From AA29 sp041481445 (GTDB lineage: Bacteria > Acidobacteriota > Vicinamibacteria > Fen-336), in the NCBI GenBank assembly GCA_041481445.1, contig JBGPBV010000007.1:19370-83369 (forward strand): 64,000 bases of DNA. Reading direction: 5' to 3'. Position numbers and translations under genes: made by a program. The notes under the pieces are model-generated. The model was not told the DNA's origin, searched no databases, and was given only the letters and a program-made list of their open reading frames with translations. The first letter of the stretch is position 1, and each line of letters begins with the position of its first letter. Shown piece after piece: positions 50,221 through 59,246 of this stretch.

Positions 50221-51863
50221 CGGGGCACGCCGCCGGCGGGAGTCGAACCCAGGTATCCGAGGCCGAGCTGCACGGTGAAGATGTGACCGTGCGAGTCGTA
50301 GGCGGGCAGGTTGGACGTGCGGCGGTCCTGCCGGTAGTCGGCGCGCAGGTAGCTCCAGCGGGTGAGGCCGCGGCCGATCCCCACCGCCCAGGCCACGATG
50401 TCGTCGCGCCGCGGCACCCCGTCCTCGGTGCTGGCCACACGGTACGAGTTGCGCTGGAAGCCGACGGCGCCGTGGAAGACGACCGACAAGGGCAGGCCGA
50501 AGTCGGCCTCCGCCCCGACGCCGGTGGCCACGTAGAACGCGTTCTCCTCGAACGCGGACGGGAAGGTGTCGCGGCGCGCGAGCAGGGTGAGCGAGGACGT
50601 CGGCGAGAAGGCCTTGCGCAGGCTGAGGGCCAGCACCGACCCCACGTAGCGCTGGCCGCCCGCGCCCCCGTTGGGCGCGTCCAGCACGCGCACGCCGCCC
50701 GAGACCTCGCCCGTCACCAGCGGCAGCAGCTCTCCCGACACTCCGGCGGTGATCGTGTTCGAGCGCGACTCCGCCTCCGGCCGCTCCGGCGGGGTCGGCA
50801 CGCGCTCCCACTGGTAGCGAAGGAAGGCGTGCGCGGTGGCGCCGAAGCCATAGTTCAGGGTCGCGCCCACGGTGTCGACGCTGTGGTCGAAGAAGCCCGA
50901 CTCCTCGTCGACGTCGATGGAGTCGTGGGTCCCGACCACGTCGAGGCCGAGGAGGCCGTCCTGGTTGAAGGAGAGGCCGACCTGCTCCTGCTGGTGGGTG
51001 TAGGGCGCGAGCTGGAAGAAGTACTCGCGCCCGGGATCGACCTCCGTCGTCTCCAGGAGGCCGTGCGCGAAGTGATAGCCGGCCCTCAAGGCGGTGGTGG
51101 CCCCCACGGGGACGTCCAGGCCCGCGTTGATCATGTGCGTCGGCTGGCGCAATTCCTCGAATTGGCTCCCGAACCGGAAGCGTGGATCGTAGCTGACCCG
51201 GAAGTGCGGCCGCCCGGCCCCCGTCGCGCCCACGTCCACGGGCAGGTGGGGCTCGATCTGGAAGTACTGATCGCGCACGGGCTCGGGCGTGTCGAGGAAC
51301 GCGATGTCGGCGTCGACGTAGGTCAGGCCCACGGAGGGCCGAACGCGGGTATGGCCGAACTGGAACCCGTCCTGCTCGGGCACGTCCGTGGGCGCGGCCG
51401 GATTCGACGGCGGCTCTCCCCGCCCCGGCTCGGCGGCGGGGGGCGCGATCTTCGCGTAGAGGGCCCGCACGTCGTCCGCGGTGCGGCGGGCGGCGGGCGA
51501 TGGAGAGGGCAAGGGCGACGCCCCCCGGGGACGCAGGGCCACGCTCACCACTCCGCCCTCCTGCGTCAGGTCGTAGTCGAAAGGGCCGTCCACGCGGACG
51601 CGGACGCGGGCGCCGTCGCGCGTCTCCTCGCCGCGGAACGACTGGATCTCGGCCAGCGGTCCCGGCAGCACCAGGCCGGGGGCCAGGTGGGCGCCGGGAA
51701 AGACGAGGACGAGGTCGCGCCCCTCGCGGTCGACGCGCGCGGCCACCGCGCCCGAGACGGCCACGCGGACCAGCGGCCGCCCGCCTTCCGCCTCCAGGCG
51801 GACGGCGGTCACGGTGGGCGGCGGGTCGGGGAGAGCCAGGAGGAGCAGCGCCATGGCGATCAT
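50217..51863 (-). CDS. Outer-membrane beta-barrel, exopolysaccharide-associated
   Basis: A 548-residue protein. A short signal peptide is followed by an AMIN-like beta domain (about 18-110, VRLEAEGGRPLVRVAVSG in part), a Pro-rich linker, and a C-terminal barrel (about 175-548) of alternating strands, with many Tyr/Phe/Arg girdle residues and terminal LGLGYLGSTP. Similar BBP2-type barrels accompany Wza in PEP-CTERM/exosortase loci. It probably secretes or anchors the polymer. ATG overlaps the stop of the WecA-like gene. Confidence 0.75.
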   Translation of the reverse strand: MIAMALLLLALPDPPPTVTAVRLEAEGGRPLVRVAVSGAVAARVDREGRDLVLVFPGAHLAPGLVLPGPLAEIQSFRGEETRDGARVRVRVDGPFDYDLTQEGGVVSVALRPRGASPLPSPSPAARRTADDVRALYAKIAPPAAEPGRGEPPSNPAAPTDVPEQDGFQFGHTRVRPSVGLTYVDADIAFLDTPEPVRDQYFQIEPHLPVDVGATGAGRPHFRVSYDPRFRFGSQFEELRQPTHMINAGLDVPVGATTALRAGYHFAHGLLETTEVDPGREYFFQLAPYTHQQEQVGLSFNQDGLLGLDVVGTHDSIDVDEESGFFDHSVDTVGATLNYGFGATAHAFLRYQWERVPTPPERPEAESRSNTITAGVSGELLPLVTGEVSGGVRVLDAPNGGAGGQRYVGSVLALSLRKAFSPTSSLTLLARRDTFPSAFEENAFYVATGVGAEADFGLPLSVVFHGAVGFQRNSYRVASTEDGVPRRDDIVAWAVGIGRGLTRWSYLRADYRQDRRTSNLPAYDSHGHIFTVQLGLGYLGSTPAGGVPR

Positions 51864-52981
51864 GCGGTCGGGCGATCCGGTGGACGGACGGGACGTTCCA
51901 CGAACATCAGCATCAGGACCACCGTCACGAACCCCGCCGTCTGCAGCAGGACGAGCACGCTCTGGAAGAAGGTGGCGTCGGTGAGGGCGGCCGCCCCCAG
52001 ACCGAGCGAGAACGTGAGCACGTACAGGATCGCCACCGCCCGCCGGGGCGAGAAGCCGAGCGACACCAGGCGATGCGACAAGTGGCGGTTGTCGCCGACG
52101 TAGATCGGACGGCGCTCCCTGAGCCGGATGAACATCACGGTGCCGGTGTCGACGAGCGGCACGGCCAGCACGAGCACGGGCATGAGGATCGGGAAGAGGA
52201 GGCCGGAGGCGTGCGTGATGTAGCGCTCGAGCAGGGTGAGCGAGCCCATCACGTACCCGATGAAGAGGCTCCCGCAATCCCCGAGGAAGACACGGGCGGG
52301 AGCCAGGTTGAAGAGGAGGAAGCCGAGCAGGCTGCCCATGAAGGCGATGAGGTTCAGGCTGATGAAGATCTCGTCCAGGGACCAGGCGTTGATCAGGAGG
52401 ACGAGCGCGGCCACGAAGGCCACCCCCGCCGAGAGGCCGTCCATGTTGTCGAGGAGGTTGAACGCGTTCGTCATGCCCACCAGCCAGGCCAGGGTGAAGA
52501 CGACGTTCATCCACTGGAAGGGCAGGAAGCTCGTGGTGACCCCGGCCGAGATGAGCACCACCGCGCCCAGGAGCTGGCCCCCGAACTTGGCCCACACCGG
52601 GAACCGCCCCTTGGAGACGTCATCCGCCAGCCCCACCGCGAAGGCGAGCGTGGACCCCACCATCAGCGCGATCAGCTTGCCCGAGACCTTGTAGGCGTCG
52701 CGGAGGACGAGGCTCGAGGTGGGCAGGAAGGAGCGGATCCACGGCAGCTCCGTCATGTGCGGCGTCAGCATGAAGCCGATGGCCACCACCAGCATGAACG
52801 AGACGAAGACGGCGACGCCTCCGGCCCGCGGCGTGGGGGTGGAGTGGACCTTCCGGTGGCCGGGGTTGTCGATGATCCCCCAGCGCAGGGCCAGGGCGCG
52901 CGCGGGCCAGAAGGCGGCGGCGGAGACGACGGACGCGGCCACGAACACCACCATGGCGAGGAGCGCGAGATCCGAGATCAT
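51860..52981 (-). CDS. WecA-like undecaprenyl-phosphate sugar-1-P transferase
   Basis: A 373-residue polytopic enzyme of the MraY/WecA family with about eleven helices. HSTPTPRAGGVAVFVSF is the N-terminal signature, LADDVSKG the Mg-binding Asp pair, NAFNLLDNMDGLSAG the catalytic loop, and DNRHLSHRLVSLGFS the HxxxH-type cytoplasmic motif for UDP-HexNAc. It starts the repeat unit by moving a sugar-1-phosphate to the lipid carrier. ATG overlaps the GT4 stop (ATGA). Confidence 0.9.
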   Translation of the reverse strand: MISDLALLAMVVFVAASVVSAAAFWPARALALRWGIIDNPGHRKVHSTPTPRAGGVAVFVSFMLVVAIGFMLTPHMTELPWIRSFLPTSSLVLRDAYKVSGKLIALMVGSTLAFAVGLADDVSKGRFPVWAKFGGQLLGAVVLISAGVTTSFLPFQWMNVVFTLAWLVGMTNAFNLLDNMDGLSAGVAFVAALVLLINAWSLDEIFISLNLIAFMGSLLGFLLFNLAPARVFLGDCGSLFIGYVMGSLTLLERYITHASGLLFPILMPVLVLAVPLVDTGTVMFIRLRERRPIYVGDNRHLSHRLVSLGFSPRRAVAILYVLTFSLGLGAAALTDATFFQSVLVLLQTAGFVTVVLMLMFVERPVRPPDRPTA

Positions 52982-54174
52982 GCCGGGGTGGGGGCGGGCG
53001 TGAGGAGCTCGCGGTAGAGCGCGTCGATGTCGCGCAGCAGCCGGTCCACCGAGTGATGGCCGAGCACGTATTCCCGGGCCGCGCGCGCGCGAAAGGCCGC
53101 CTCCGCGCCCCCGCGCAGGACGGACACGATGGCGTCGCCGAGGGCGGCGGGGTCCCCGGCGGGCACGAGCGCTCCGCGCTCTCCGTTCCCGAGCAGGTCG
53201 GGCGTGCCCCCCACCGCCGTCGCCACCACCGGCCGCCCGGCCGCCATGGCCTCGATGAGGGCCACCGGCGTGCCCTCGTTGAGCGAGGAGTTCACCACCA
53301 CGTCGAGGTCGGCGTAGATCGCCTCGAGGTCCTGGCGCCAGCCCACGAACGTCACGCGCGCGCCGAGACCGAGCCCGGCCGCCGTCCGTTCGAGCGCCGG
53401 GCGCAGCTCGCCGTCCCCGACGATCGCGAACCGGGCGCCGGGAACCGAACGGACGACGTGCGCGGCCGCGCGCAGGAAGGTGTCCACGTCCTTGATGGGC
53501 ACGAGGCGGCCCACGACTCCCACGAGCGGCTCATCCTCGCCCGCTCCGCAGACCGCACGGAGCACGCCCCGGGCCCGCGGCCGAGTGAAGCGTTCCAAGT
53601 CGAGACCGAGAGGAACCACCCGGATCTTGTCCCGCGGCGCGATTCCCATCGCCGCCAGCTCGTCGCGGAGCGCGCTGGAGACGGTGATGGGCACGTCGGT
53701 GATCCGGTTCAGCAGCCCCTCCAGCCGCCGGAAGAAGGCGGTCTTGAGGGGGCCGAAATACCCGCGCAGGACGTGCCCATGGTACGTGTGCACGACGATG
53801 GGGACCCCGGCCAGGCGCGCGGCCAGGCGCCCGAGCACTCCCGCCTTGGCGGTATGGGTGTGGACGATCGCGGGGCGCGTTGCCCGCATCGCGCGATAGA
53901 GCCGGCCGAGCGTGAGGAGGTCGGAGAAGGGCCGGATCTCCCGTCCCAGGCCATCCAGTTGCTCCACGTCGATCCCCATCTCCCGCGCCATCTCCAGGAG
54001 GTTACCCTCCGAAGGCGCCTCGCGGCCGACGATGAGGCGCGTCTGGTATCCCTTCTCGCGAAGGCCTGCGGTCAGGAGGAGAACGTGGACCGATGGACCT
54101 CCGATGTTCAGACGCGAGAACACACGGACGACTCGCGTATCCGCGGGACCCTGCGCGCAAATTTTTTCGTACAT
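52978..54174 (-). CDS. GT4 family glycosyltransferase
   Basis: A 398-residue GT-B glycosyltransferase. The N-terminal half includes FSRLNIGGPSVHVLLL and VHTHTAKAGVLGRLAAR, and the C-terminal nucleotide-binding half VGVVGRLVPIKDVDTFL and SSLNEGTPVALIEAMAAGRPVVA with the paired Glu (E-x7-E) motif. It presumably adds the next sugar after the WecA-like step. First gene of the operon running to the FecR-like gene, with a good promoter upstream. ATG start, weak Shine-Dalgarno. Confidence 0.88.
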   Translation of the reverse strand: MYEKICAQGPADTRVVRVFSRLNIGGPSVHVLLLTAGLREKGYQTRLIVGREAPSEGNLLEMAREMGIDVEQLDGLGREIRPFSDLLTLGRLYRAMRATRPAIVHTHTAKAGVLGRLAARLAGVPIVVHTYHGHVLRGYFGPLKTAFFRRLEGLLNRITDVPITVSSALRDELAAMGIAPRDKIRVVPLGLDLERFTRPRARGVLRAVCGAGEDEPLVGVVGRLVPIKDVDTFLRAAAHVVRSVPGARFAIVGDGELRPALERTAAGLGLGARVTFVGWRQDLEAIYADLDVVVNSSLNEGTPVALIEAMAAGRPVVATAVGGTPDLLGNGERGALVPAGDPAALGDAIVSVLRGGAEAAFRARAAREYVLGHHSVDRLLRDIDALYRELLTPAPTPA

Positions 54175-54195
54175 GGGCCGCGATGAGCCCGAAGA

Positions 54196-54224
54196 AGTCT
54201 ACAGGTGAGCGAGTCCGACGTCAA
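54196..54224 (-). promoter_or_regulatory. Predicted promoter of the exopolysaccharide export operon
   Basis: On the minus strand TTGACG (54219-54224) precedes TAGACT (54196-54201) with a 17-base spacer. The predicted start is about 15 bases before the GT4 ATG. The 110-base gap 54175-54284 is clearly more AT-rich than its surroundings, with the longest AT-rich stretch at about 54225-54290. Confidence 0.7.
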
Positions 54225-54284
54225 CAAAATCTTGTGATTCCGACACGTTAGAAGCCAAGACTTCAACTCTTACTTAACTGAATG

Positions 54285-54887
54285 TCATGGTGTCGTAGCG
54301 AGCCACCCGCGGCCGCCGTAATAAAGGAGCTTCAGGTACTCGGTCACGACCGTCCGGCGGCGCCCGGGATCGCGCCACCAGCCCTCGGGAGTCCAGGACG
54401 AGGGCGAGGCCGGACGGCTGCGGACGACCACTCCCGGCCAGGCCCGCCGTGCCGCCGCCGCCGCGCGGCGCTGATGGTACGGCGAAGTCACGAGCGTCAC
54501 CGCGCGCGCACCCCGCTCCTGGAGGAGGGGCGCCACCGCGAGCACCGCCTCGCGCGTGCTGCGCGAGCGGGTCTCCACGAGGATCCTCTCCGGTGCCACC
54601 CCGAGCGCGATCGCGCGGGCGCGCAGGCTCTCCGCGCTGTCCCCGGGCCCCGGCTCGCCGCCGGTCAGGATGAGGACGGGCACGCCGCTCCTTCGCATGA
54701 GGGCGGCCGCGCTGGCCGTGCGCTCGTACCCGGGATCGCCCGCCATCACCACGATGGCGTCGGACGGACCGGGAGGATCCTCGACGACGAGGAAGCGAGC
54801 GGGGGCATCGCCGGCCGCCACCAGGACCGTCCCCGCGGCCAGCAGCGCTCCGCCCAGCGCGGCGGCGGCAAGACGCCCCCGCCTCAT
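54285..54887 (-). CDS. YdcF/ElyC-like DUF218 protein
   Basis: A 200-residue protein with an N-terminal helix (about residues 7-28) and a DUF218 domain: SDAIVVMAGDPGYERTASAAAL in parts, LILTGGEPGPGDSAESL, ILVETRSRSTREAVLAVAPLL and VTSPYHQRRAAAAARRAW in part. E. coli relatives (ElyC, SanA, YdcF) affect envelope and lipid-carrier use; the enzyme role is unsettled. It is the last gene of the upstream half-operon and its ATG overlaps the acyltransferase stop. Confidence 0.82.
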   Translation of the reverse strand: MRRGRLAAAALGGALLAAGTVLVAAGDAPARFLVVEDPPGPSDAIVVMAGDPGYERTASAAALMRRSGVPVLILTGGEPGPGDSAESLRARAIALGVAPERILVETRSRSTREAVLAVAPLLQERGARAVTLVTSPYHQRRAAAAARRAWPGVVVRSRPASPSSWTPEGWWRDPGRRRTVVTEYLKLLYYGGRGWLATTP

Positions 54888-55618
54888 CGCGAGTACAGGT
54901 CGTCGGGGGCGTCCGCGCGGGCCTTGCGGTGGACGAGGACGTCGTCTTCGTCGGTGAGCGGGCGGATCACCTTCGCCGGCACCCCGCCCACGAGCGAGCC
55001 CGGCGTGTCGATGGCGCCCGCGAGGACGGAGCCCAGGCCGAGGATCGACCGCTCGGCCAGGCGCGATCCCGGGGCCAGGCGCACTTCCGACCCGAGGTAG
55101 CAGAAGTCGCCCACGGAGATGGGCGCGGTCTGCTGGCGGTTGTGCGTCCACAAGGACGAGTTCCGGCCCCCGACGATGACGTTGCGGCCCAGGGTGACGC
55201 GGTCGGTGAAGTCGATGCGGTGCCCGGACACGACCACCGTCCCCGCTCCGATCTCGAGCCGTGAGACGGGCGCGGTCGTGCAGTCGTGGTCGGGGATGGC
55301 GTTGAGGACGTTGAAGCGCATGACCTCCGCGTAGTCGCCGAGCTCGACACGCTCGCCGCCGCGGATGACGTTGAGCATCCCGATGCGCGCGCGCTGGCCG
55401 GTGACGAGGGTGCCGACGCGGGTGATGAGGTTGAGATGCCCGATGGCGGTGCCGTCGCCCAGGTCCACCTCCCGGGCGTCGAGGAGGACGATCCCGATGC
55501 GGACCCCGCGGCCGATGCGATAGCCGAACAGGGCGCGGTACAGCGGGCGCTTGAGGAAGCCGGGGAGGAGGCCGATCGCGGCCAGCAGCAAGAGCCGCAG
55601 CCGCCGACGGAGGCTCAT
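54884..55618 (-). CDS. Left-handed beta-helix acyltransferase
   Basis: A 244-residue protein with a hydrophobic N-terminal segment (RRLRLLLLAAIGLLPGFL) and hexapeptide repeats from about residue 35 to 225, ending ILGLGSVLAGAIDTPGSLVGGVPAKVIRPL, the standard CoA-dependent acyltransferase C-terminus. SGHRIDFTDRVTLGRNVIVGGRNSSLWTHNRQ (in parts) holds the likely catalytic His. It probably acetylates a sugar of the polymer. ATG overlaps the stop of the preceding gene (ATGA). Confidence 0.85.
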   Translation of the reverse strand: MSLRRRLRLLLLAAIGLLPGFLKRPLYRALFGYRIGRGVRIGIVLLDAREVDLGDGTAIGHLNLITRVGTLVTGQRARIGMLNVIRGGERVELGDYAEVMRFNVLNAIPDHDCTTAPVSRLEIGAGTVVVSGHRIDFTDRVTLGRNVIVGGRNSSLWTHNRQQTAPISVGDFCYLGSEVRLAPGSRLAERSILGLGSVLAGAIDTPGSLVGGVPAKVIRPLTDEDDVLVHRKARADAPDDLYSR

Positions 55619-56895
55619 CGGGTCTGGAAGGCGGGCTCGGGCAGCGGCTCCGCCGCCTTCTCCTGCCGGGCGCGGCGCTTCTGCACGAGCCCGGCCGCCA
55701 TCAGGATGAAATAGAACATCGTCACCTGCGTGCGCTGCCGGTAGGCCGTGCCCACGTTGCCCTGGAAGACGGCATAGGCGCAGGTGAGGGAGGCGGCGAA
55801 GACGAGGATGGGCAGCGCGTAGCGGAAGCGATGCCGCACCGTGTAGACGAGGCCGCGGATGAGGGCGGGCCAGAGGGCGTACCACACGAGCGTCTCCGGC
55901 ACGGTGAGGATCTGCCGCAGGCCGCTCACCGACCACGGGAAGGGCGCAAACAGCAGGTACACGAGGCCGACGGGCAGGATGGCGAGCGCGCCCCCGGTGG
56001 TCGAGACGTCGGCCTTGGGGACGTAGGCCGACCGTCCCCACATCGCCTGGTCGGAGCGCGTGATCTGGAGGCGCTCGAGCGTGAAGTAGGAGCGCTGCTG
56101 CTCGATCGTCTCCTGGCGGGCGGCGAAGGTGAAGGCGGCCACGAAGATCCCGACCAGGACGACGTAGGAGCCGATGCTGCGCAGCGCCCCCCGGCGCTGG
56201 GCGAGGACGAAGGTCCCGACGGTGGCGAAGGCCACGAAGTAGAAGACGTAGAAGCGCAGCGACATCAGGGCGAGGCTGGCGCCCAGGAACATCGCGATCG
56301 AGCGCGCGGTGAACGCGGTGCTGAGCTTGAGGACGGCGTGCATGCACAGCGCGATGCACAGCATGATCGCGGGGTCCTTGTAGATGGCCCCCGACCAGAA
56401 CACCATCTGCGGGAAGAAGGCCATGAAGCGCGCCGCCCAGCGCGCCACCTCGGCGTCGAAGAGGTCCTTGGCGATCCCGTAGATCACCACCACGGTGAGG
56501 GCCCCGATGGTGCCGTTGACGAACTGGGCGAGGAGCTGGTTGTGGCCGAACACCCAGTAGATGGCGGCGATGAGGTAGAAGAAGCCCCATCCGCTCACCT
56601 TGCTCGAGTAGTAGGGGTTGAGGATCCCGAGGCCGTTCCACTGCAGGCTGAGCAGCCAGCCTCCTTCGTCGTAGGTGGCGGAGTCCCCCCAGAAGGCGGT
56701 GGCGAAGGCCGTCTCCCCCGAGTAGGCGTTGAGGAAGAGGGCGAGCGCGAAACGCAGGATGAGGGTCCAGGCGTAGATCCGTCCCAGCGACACGCCCTCC
56801 TCTCCCGGCAGTTTCCGCTGGATGAGGTAGACGATGGCGCCGTTGAGCACGGCCATCACGAGCACGGCCACGATGGCGTCGGGGAGCGAGGTCAC
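55615..56895 (-). CDS. Polytopic membrane protein, GT-C glycosyltransferase or polymerase-like
   Basis: A 426-residue protein with about ten helices. An early loop, WGDSATYDEGGWLLSLQW, resembles the acidic first loop of GT-C glycosyltransferases (D-x-x-x-Y-D). In an exopolysaccharide operon that otherwise lacks an obvious Wzy or Wzx, it could also be the polymerase. No Wzy signature can be verified by eye. GTG start overlaps the previous stop (GTGA). Confidence 0.6.
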   Translation of the reverse strand: MTSLPDAIVAVLVMAVLNGAIVYLIQRKLPGEEGVSLGRIYAWTLILRFALALFLNAYSGETAFATAFWGDSATYDEGGWLLSLQWNGLGILNPYYSSKVSGWGFFYLIAAIYWVFGHNQLLAQFVNGTIGALTVVVIYGIAKDLFDAEVARWAARFMAFFPQMVFWSGAIYKDPAIMLCIALCMHAVLKLSTAFTARSIAMFLGASLALMSLRFYVFYFVAFATVGTFVLAQRRGALRSIGSYVVLVGIFVAAFTFAARQETIEQQRSYFTLERLQITRSDQAMWGRSAYVPKADVSTTGGALAILPVGLVYLLFAPFPWSVSGLRQILTVPETLVWYALWPALIRGLVYTVRHRFRYALPILVFAASLTCAYAVFQGNVGTAYRQRTQVTMFYFILMAAGLVQKRRARQEKAAEPLPEPAFQTR

Positions 56896-57977
56896 GCCCG
56901 CCCCCCCTCCACGGTCGCGCGCAGGATCTCCGCCACCCGCGGCGCCTGCGCTTCCGCGGAGTAGCGCGCGCGCACGGCCTCGCGGCCGGCGCTCCCCAGG
57001 CGCCGGCGGAGGGACGGGTCGGCCAGGAGGCGGTCGAGGGTAGAGGTCCACTCGGCGTCGGTGGAGGCGTGGAACCCGGTGACGCCGTCGGTGACGATGT
57101 CGCGGTTCGCTCCCACCGGGCTCACCACCGCCGGGATGCCGATCCCCATGTACTGGATGGCCTTCATCCCGCACTTCCCGCGCGCCCAGGGCTCGTCGGG
57201 GAGCGGCATGAGGCCCACGTCCATGTCCCACAGGTCGCGCACCTCGCTCTCCGCGGACCAGGGCCGGCACTCGACGTCCAGGCCCGGGATCTCGAAGCCC
57301 CGCACGCCCACCACCAGGAGCCGGAAGGCTCGGCGCGCGCGAAGGGCCCGGAGCGGCTCGCGCACGAGCGCGAGGTACTGGAGGGAGCTGTGGCTGCCCG
57401 TCCAGCCCACGACGGGCAGGCGGTCCGGCGGAGGCTCCGGCCGCGGCTGGTATTCCCGCAGCGAGACCGTCGAAGGCACGACCGACACGCGCTCATTGTA
57501 GCGGCGGGCGTACTCGGCCAGGCTCTCGTTGCCGGCGGTGACCGCCGCCGCCAGCCGGCAGAGGGACCCCGTCTTCCACGGAAACTTGAGGTACGAGAGG
57601 TACCGGTTGGTGGGGCTCACGTAGGGCAGGTAGATCGCGTCGTCGAAGTCGTAGACGATGGCGGGCCGGCGGGCGTGAAGCACGCGCTCCGGGAGCGCGG
57701 GGCCGATGAGGGCCGCCTCGCGGTGCAGGAACACCGCGTCGTAGCGGGCGGCGTGCCAGGCCTGGGCCATCCGCCGCGCCAGTCCCGCCGCCATCCCGAT
57801 CGCCTTCGTGGACCAGCGTCCGCGCTCGTACAACGCGCGGGCGAGCGCGGCGCCCGCGAAGGGCTGGAAGGTCACCTCGATGCCCAGCTCGCGGAGGTAG
57901 GGGCTCCACTGCTCGATGCGGTAGCGCTGGCCGGGCGCCTGGCCCAGCGGGTAGGGGACCCAGGCCAGCACCTTCAC
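56892..57977 (-). CDS. GT4-like glycosyltransferase
   Basis: A 361-residue GT-B type protein. The N-terminal half has VLAWVPYPLGQAPGQRYRIEQW and IVYDFDDAIYLPY; the C-terminal half has VVGWTGSHSSLQYL and GMKAIQYMGIGIPAVVSPVGANRDIV in parts, the donor-binding helix with its conserved position near the Glu motif (here MKAIQYMGIG). It likely adds a sugar to the exopolysaccharide repeat. GTG start overlaps the stop of the next GT4 gene (GTGA). Confidence 0.82.
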   Translation of the reverse strand: MKVLAWVPYPLGQAPGQRYRIEQWSPYLRELGIEVTFQPFAGAALARALYERGRWSTKAIGMAAGLARRMAQAWHAARYDAVFLHREAALIGPALPERVLHARRPAIVYDFDDAIYLPYVSPTNRYLSYLKFPWKTGSLCRLAAAVTAGNESLAEYARRYNERVSVVPSTVSLREYQPRPEPPPDRLPVVGWTGSHSSLQYLALVREPLRALRARRAFRLLVVGVRGFEIPGLDVECRPWSAESEVRDLWDMDVGLMPLPDEPWARGKCGMKAIQYMGIGIPAVVSPVGANRDIVTDGVTGFHASTDAEWTSTLDRLLADPSLRRRLGSAGREAVRARYSAEAQAPRVAEILRATVEGGRA

Positions 57978-59200
57978 CGGCGCGCCTCGAGCACGCGGCG
58001 GTAGAGCCCCTCGTAGCGGTCGAGGGCGTCTCTTAGCGAGAAGCATCGCTCGGCCAGCCCGCGGGCGGCGCGCTGCAGCCCCGCGCGGTCGCCCAGCTTC
58101 CGGAGCAGCTCCGCCGCCGGGCCCGCGTAGGCGTCGCGTGAGAAGCCGGGCACGAGGATCCAGGCCGGCTCGCCGGCCAGGCGGGCGGCATCGCCGGTCC
58201 AGGGGTTGGTGATCACGGCGAGGCCGGCGGCCAGGTACTCGCCGTACTTGGTGGGCGACGCAGCCGCCTTCGAGTGATGGTCGCCCAGGAAGCACAGGCC
58301 GGCGTCGGCCGCGCAGAGGTAGTCGGGCACCTGCTCGGGACGGGCGCGGACGACGCGAATGTCCGCCGCCCGCGCATGCCCGGCGGCGAGCCGGCGGGCC
58401 TCCGCCTCGCTCGGCGTCACGATCAGCAGGGCGAGGCCGGCGATCCGCTCGGCCGCGACCGCGAAGAACTCGAGCATCTCCGGAAGCCGGTACCAGCTTC
58501 CCAGGCTGCCGGAGTAGGCGAGCAGGGGACGGTCGTCGAGGCCGAGCTCGGCCCTCACTCGCGCCCGGGCACCGGGCGAGGCCGCGAAGGCGTCGAGGTC
58601 GACCGCGCACGGGATCACCGCGGTCGGAGTCTCCGGGCGGAAGGCCCGCGCCTCCAGCTCGTCGCGGATCCGCTCGGTGAGGAAGACGAGGCCGGAGGCG
58701 CCGTGCAGGAGCCGGCGCTCGCAGAGGTCGGTGACGCGGAAGAGGGCACCGCCCCGCCGCCAATGTCCGCCGTCCGCGTACTCCTCGGCCAGCAGCCCGC
58801 GGACGTCGAAGATCCAGGGCACGCCCCGGATTCGGGCGGCGGCGGCGGCCATGATCGCGGGTACGGTCGAGCGGGCGTGGACGAGGTCGAACGCGGCACG
58901 CCCCCGGAGGCTGCTCGCGATGCCGGAGACGGCGTCGAACGCGGTGGCGGCCAGCGTCGGCCGCTTGTGGTAGCGCTTGGCGATCCACACCGTCTGCGTG
59001 CCGGCCAGCTCCGCCTCCACCTGGCGCCGGGCGTCGGGGTCCGCGGTCTCGTCCTTCTCGAACGAGACGATCGTGTGGCGCCAGCCCCGGCGGGCCAGGC
59101 CCAGCACGTAGGGGAGGACCTGACGCCGGCCGAGCGGCTCCGTGAGCCCGTTGTACGTGAGGTAGAGGACCCTCGAGCCGCGCTCCGCCAGGCGATCCAT
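57974..59200 (-). CDS. GT4 family glycosyltransferase
   Basis: A 408-residue GT-B glycosyltransferase. LYLTYNGLTEPLGRRQVLPYVLGLARRG (in parts) opens the acceptor domain, LVHARSTVPAIMAAAAAR follows, and the donor domain has LLAYSGSLGSWYRLPEML and SPTKYGEYLAAGLAVITNP, with the Glu of KYGEYLA. ATG 59200 is chosen because the longer frame would overlap the start of the divergent methyltransferase gene. First gene of a five-gene run ending at the YdcF-like gene. Confidence 0.85.
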   Translation of the reverse strand: MDRLAERGSRVLYLTYNGLTEPLGRRQVLPYVLGLARRGWRHTIVSFEKDETADPDARRQVEAELAGTQTVWIAKRYHKRPTLAATAFDAVSGIASSLRGRAAFDLVHARSTVPAIMAAAAARIRGVPWIFDVRGLLAEEYADGGHWRRGGALFRVTDLCERRLLHGASGLVFLTERIRDELEARAFRPETPTAVIPCAVDLDAFAASPGARARVRAELGLDDRPLLAYSGSLGSWYRLPEMLEFFAVAAERIAGLALLIVTPSEAEARRLAAGHARAADIRVVRARPEQVPDYLCAADAGLCFLGDHHSKAAASPTKYGEYLAAGLAVITNPWTGDAARLAGEPAWILVPGFSRDAYAGPAAELLRKLGDRAGLQRAARGLAERCFSLRDALDRYEGLYRRVLEARR

Positions 59201-59246
59201 CCCCGCCCGGAAAGTACCATGGCGATGTATCCTCTGGGCGGCACGC

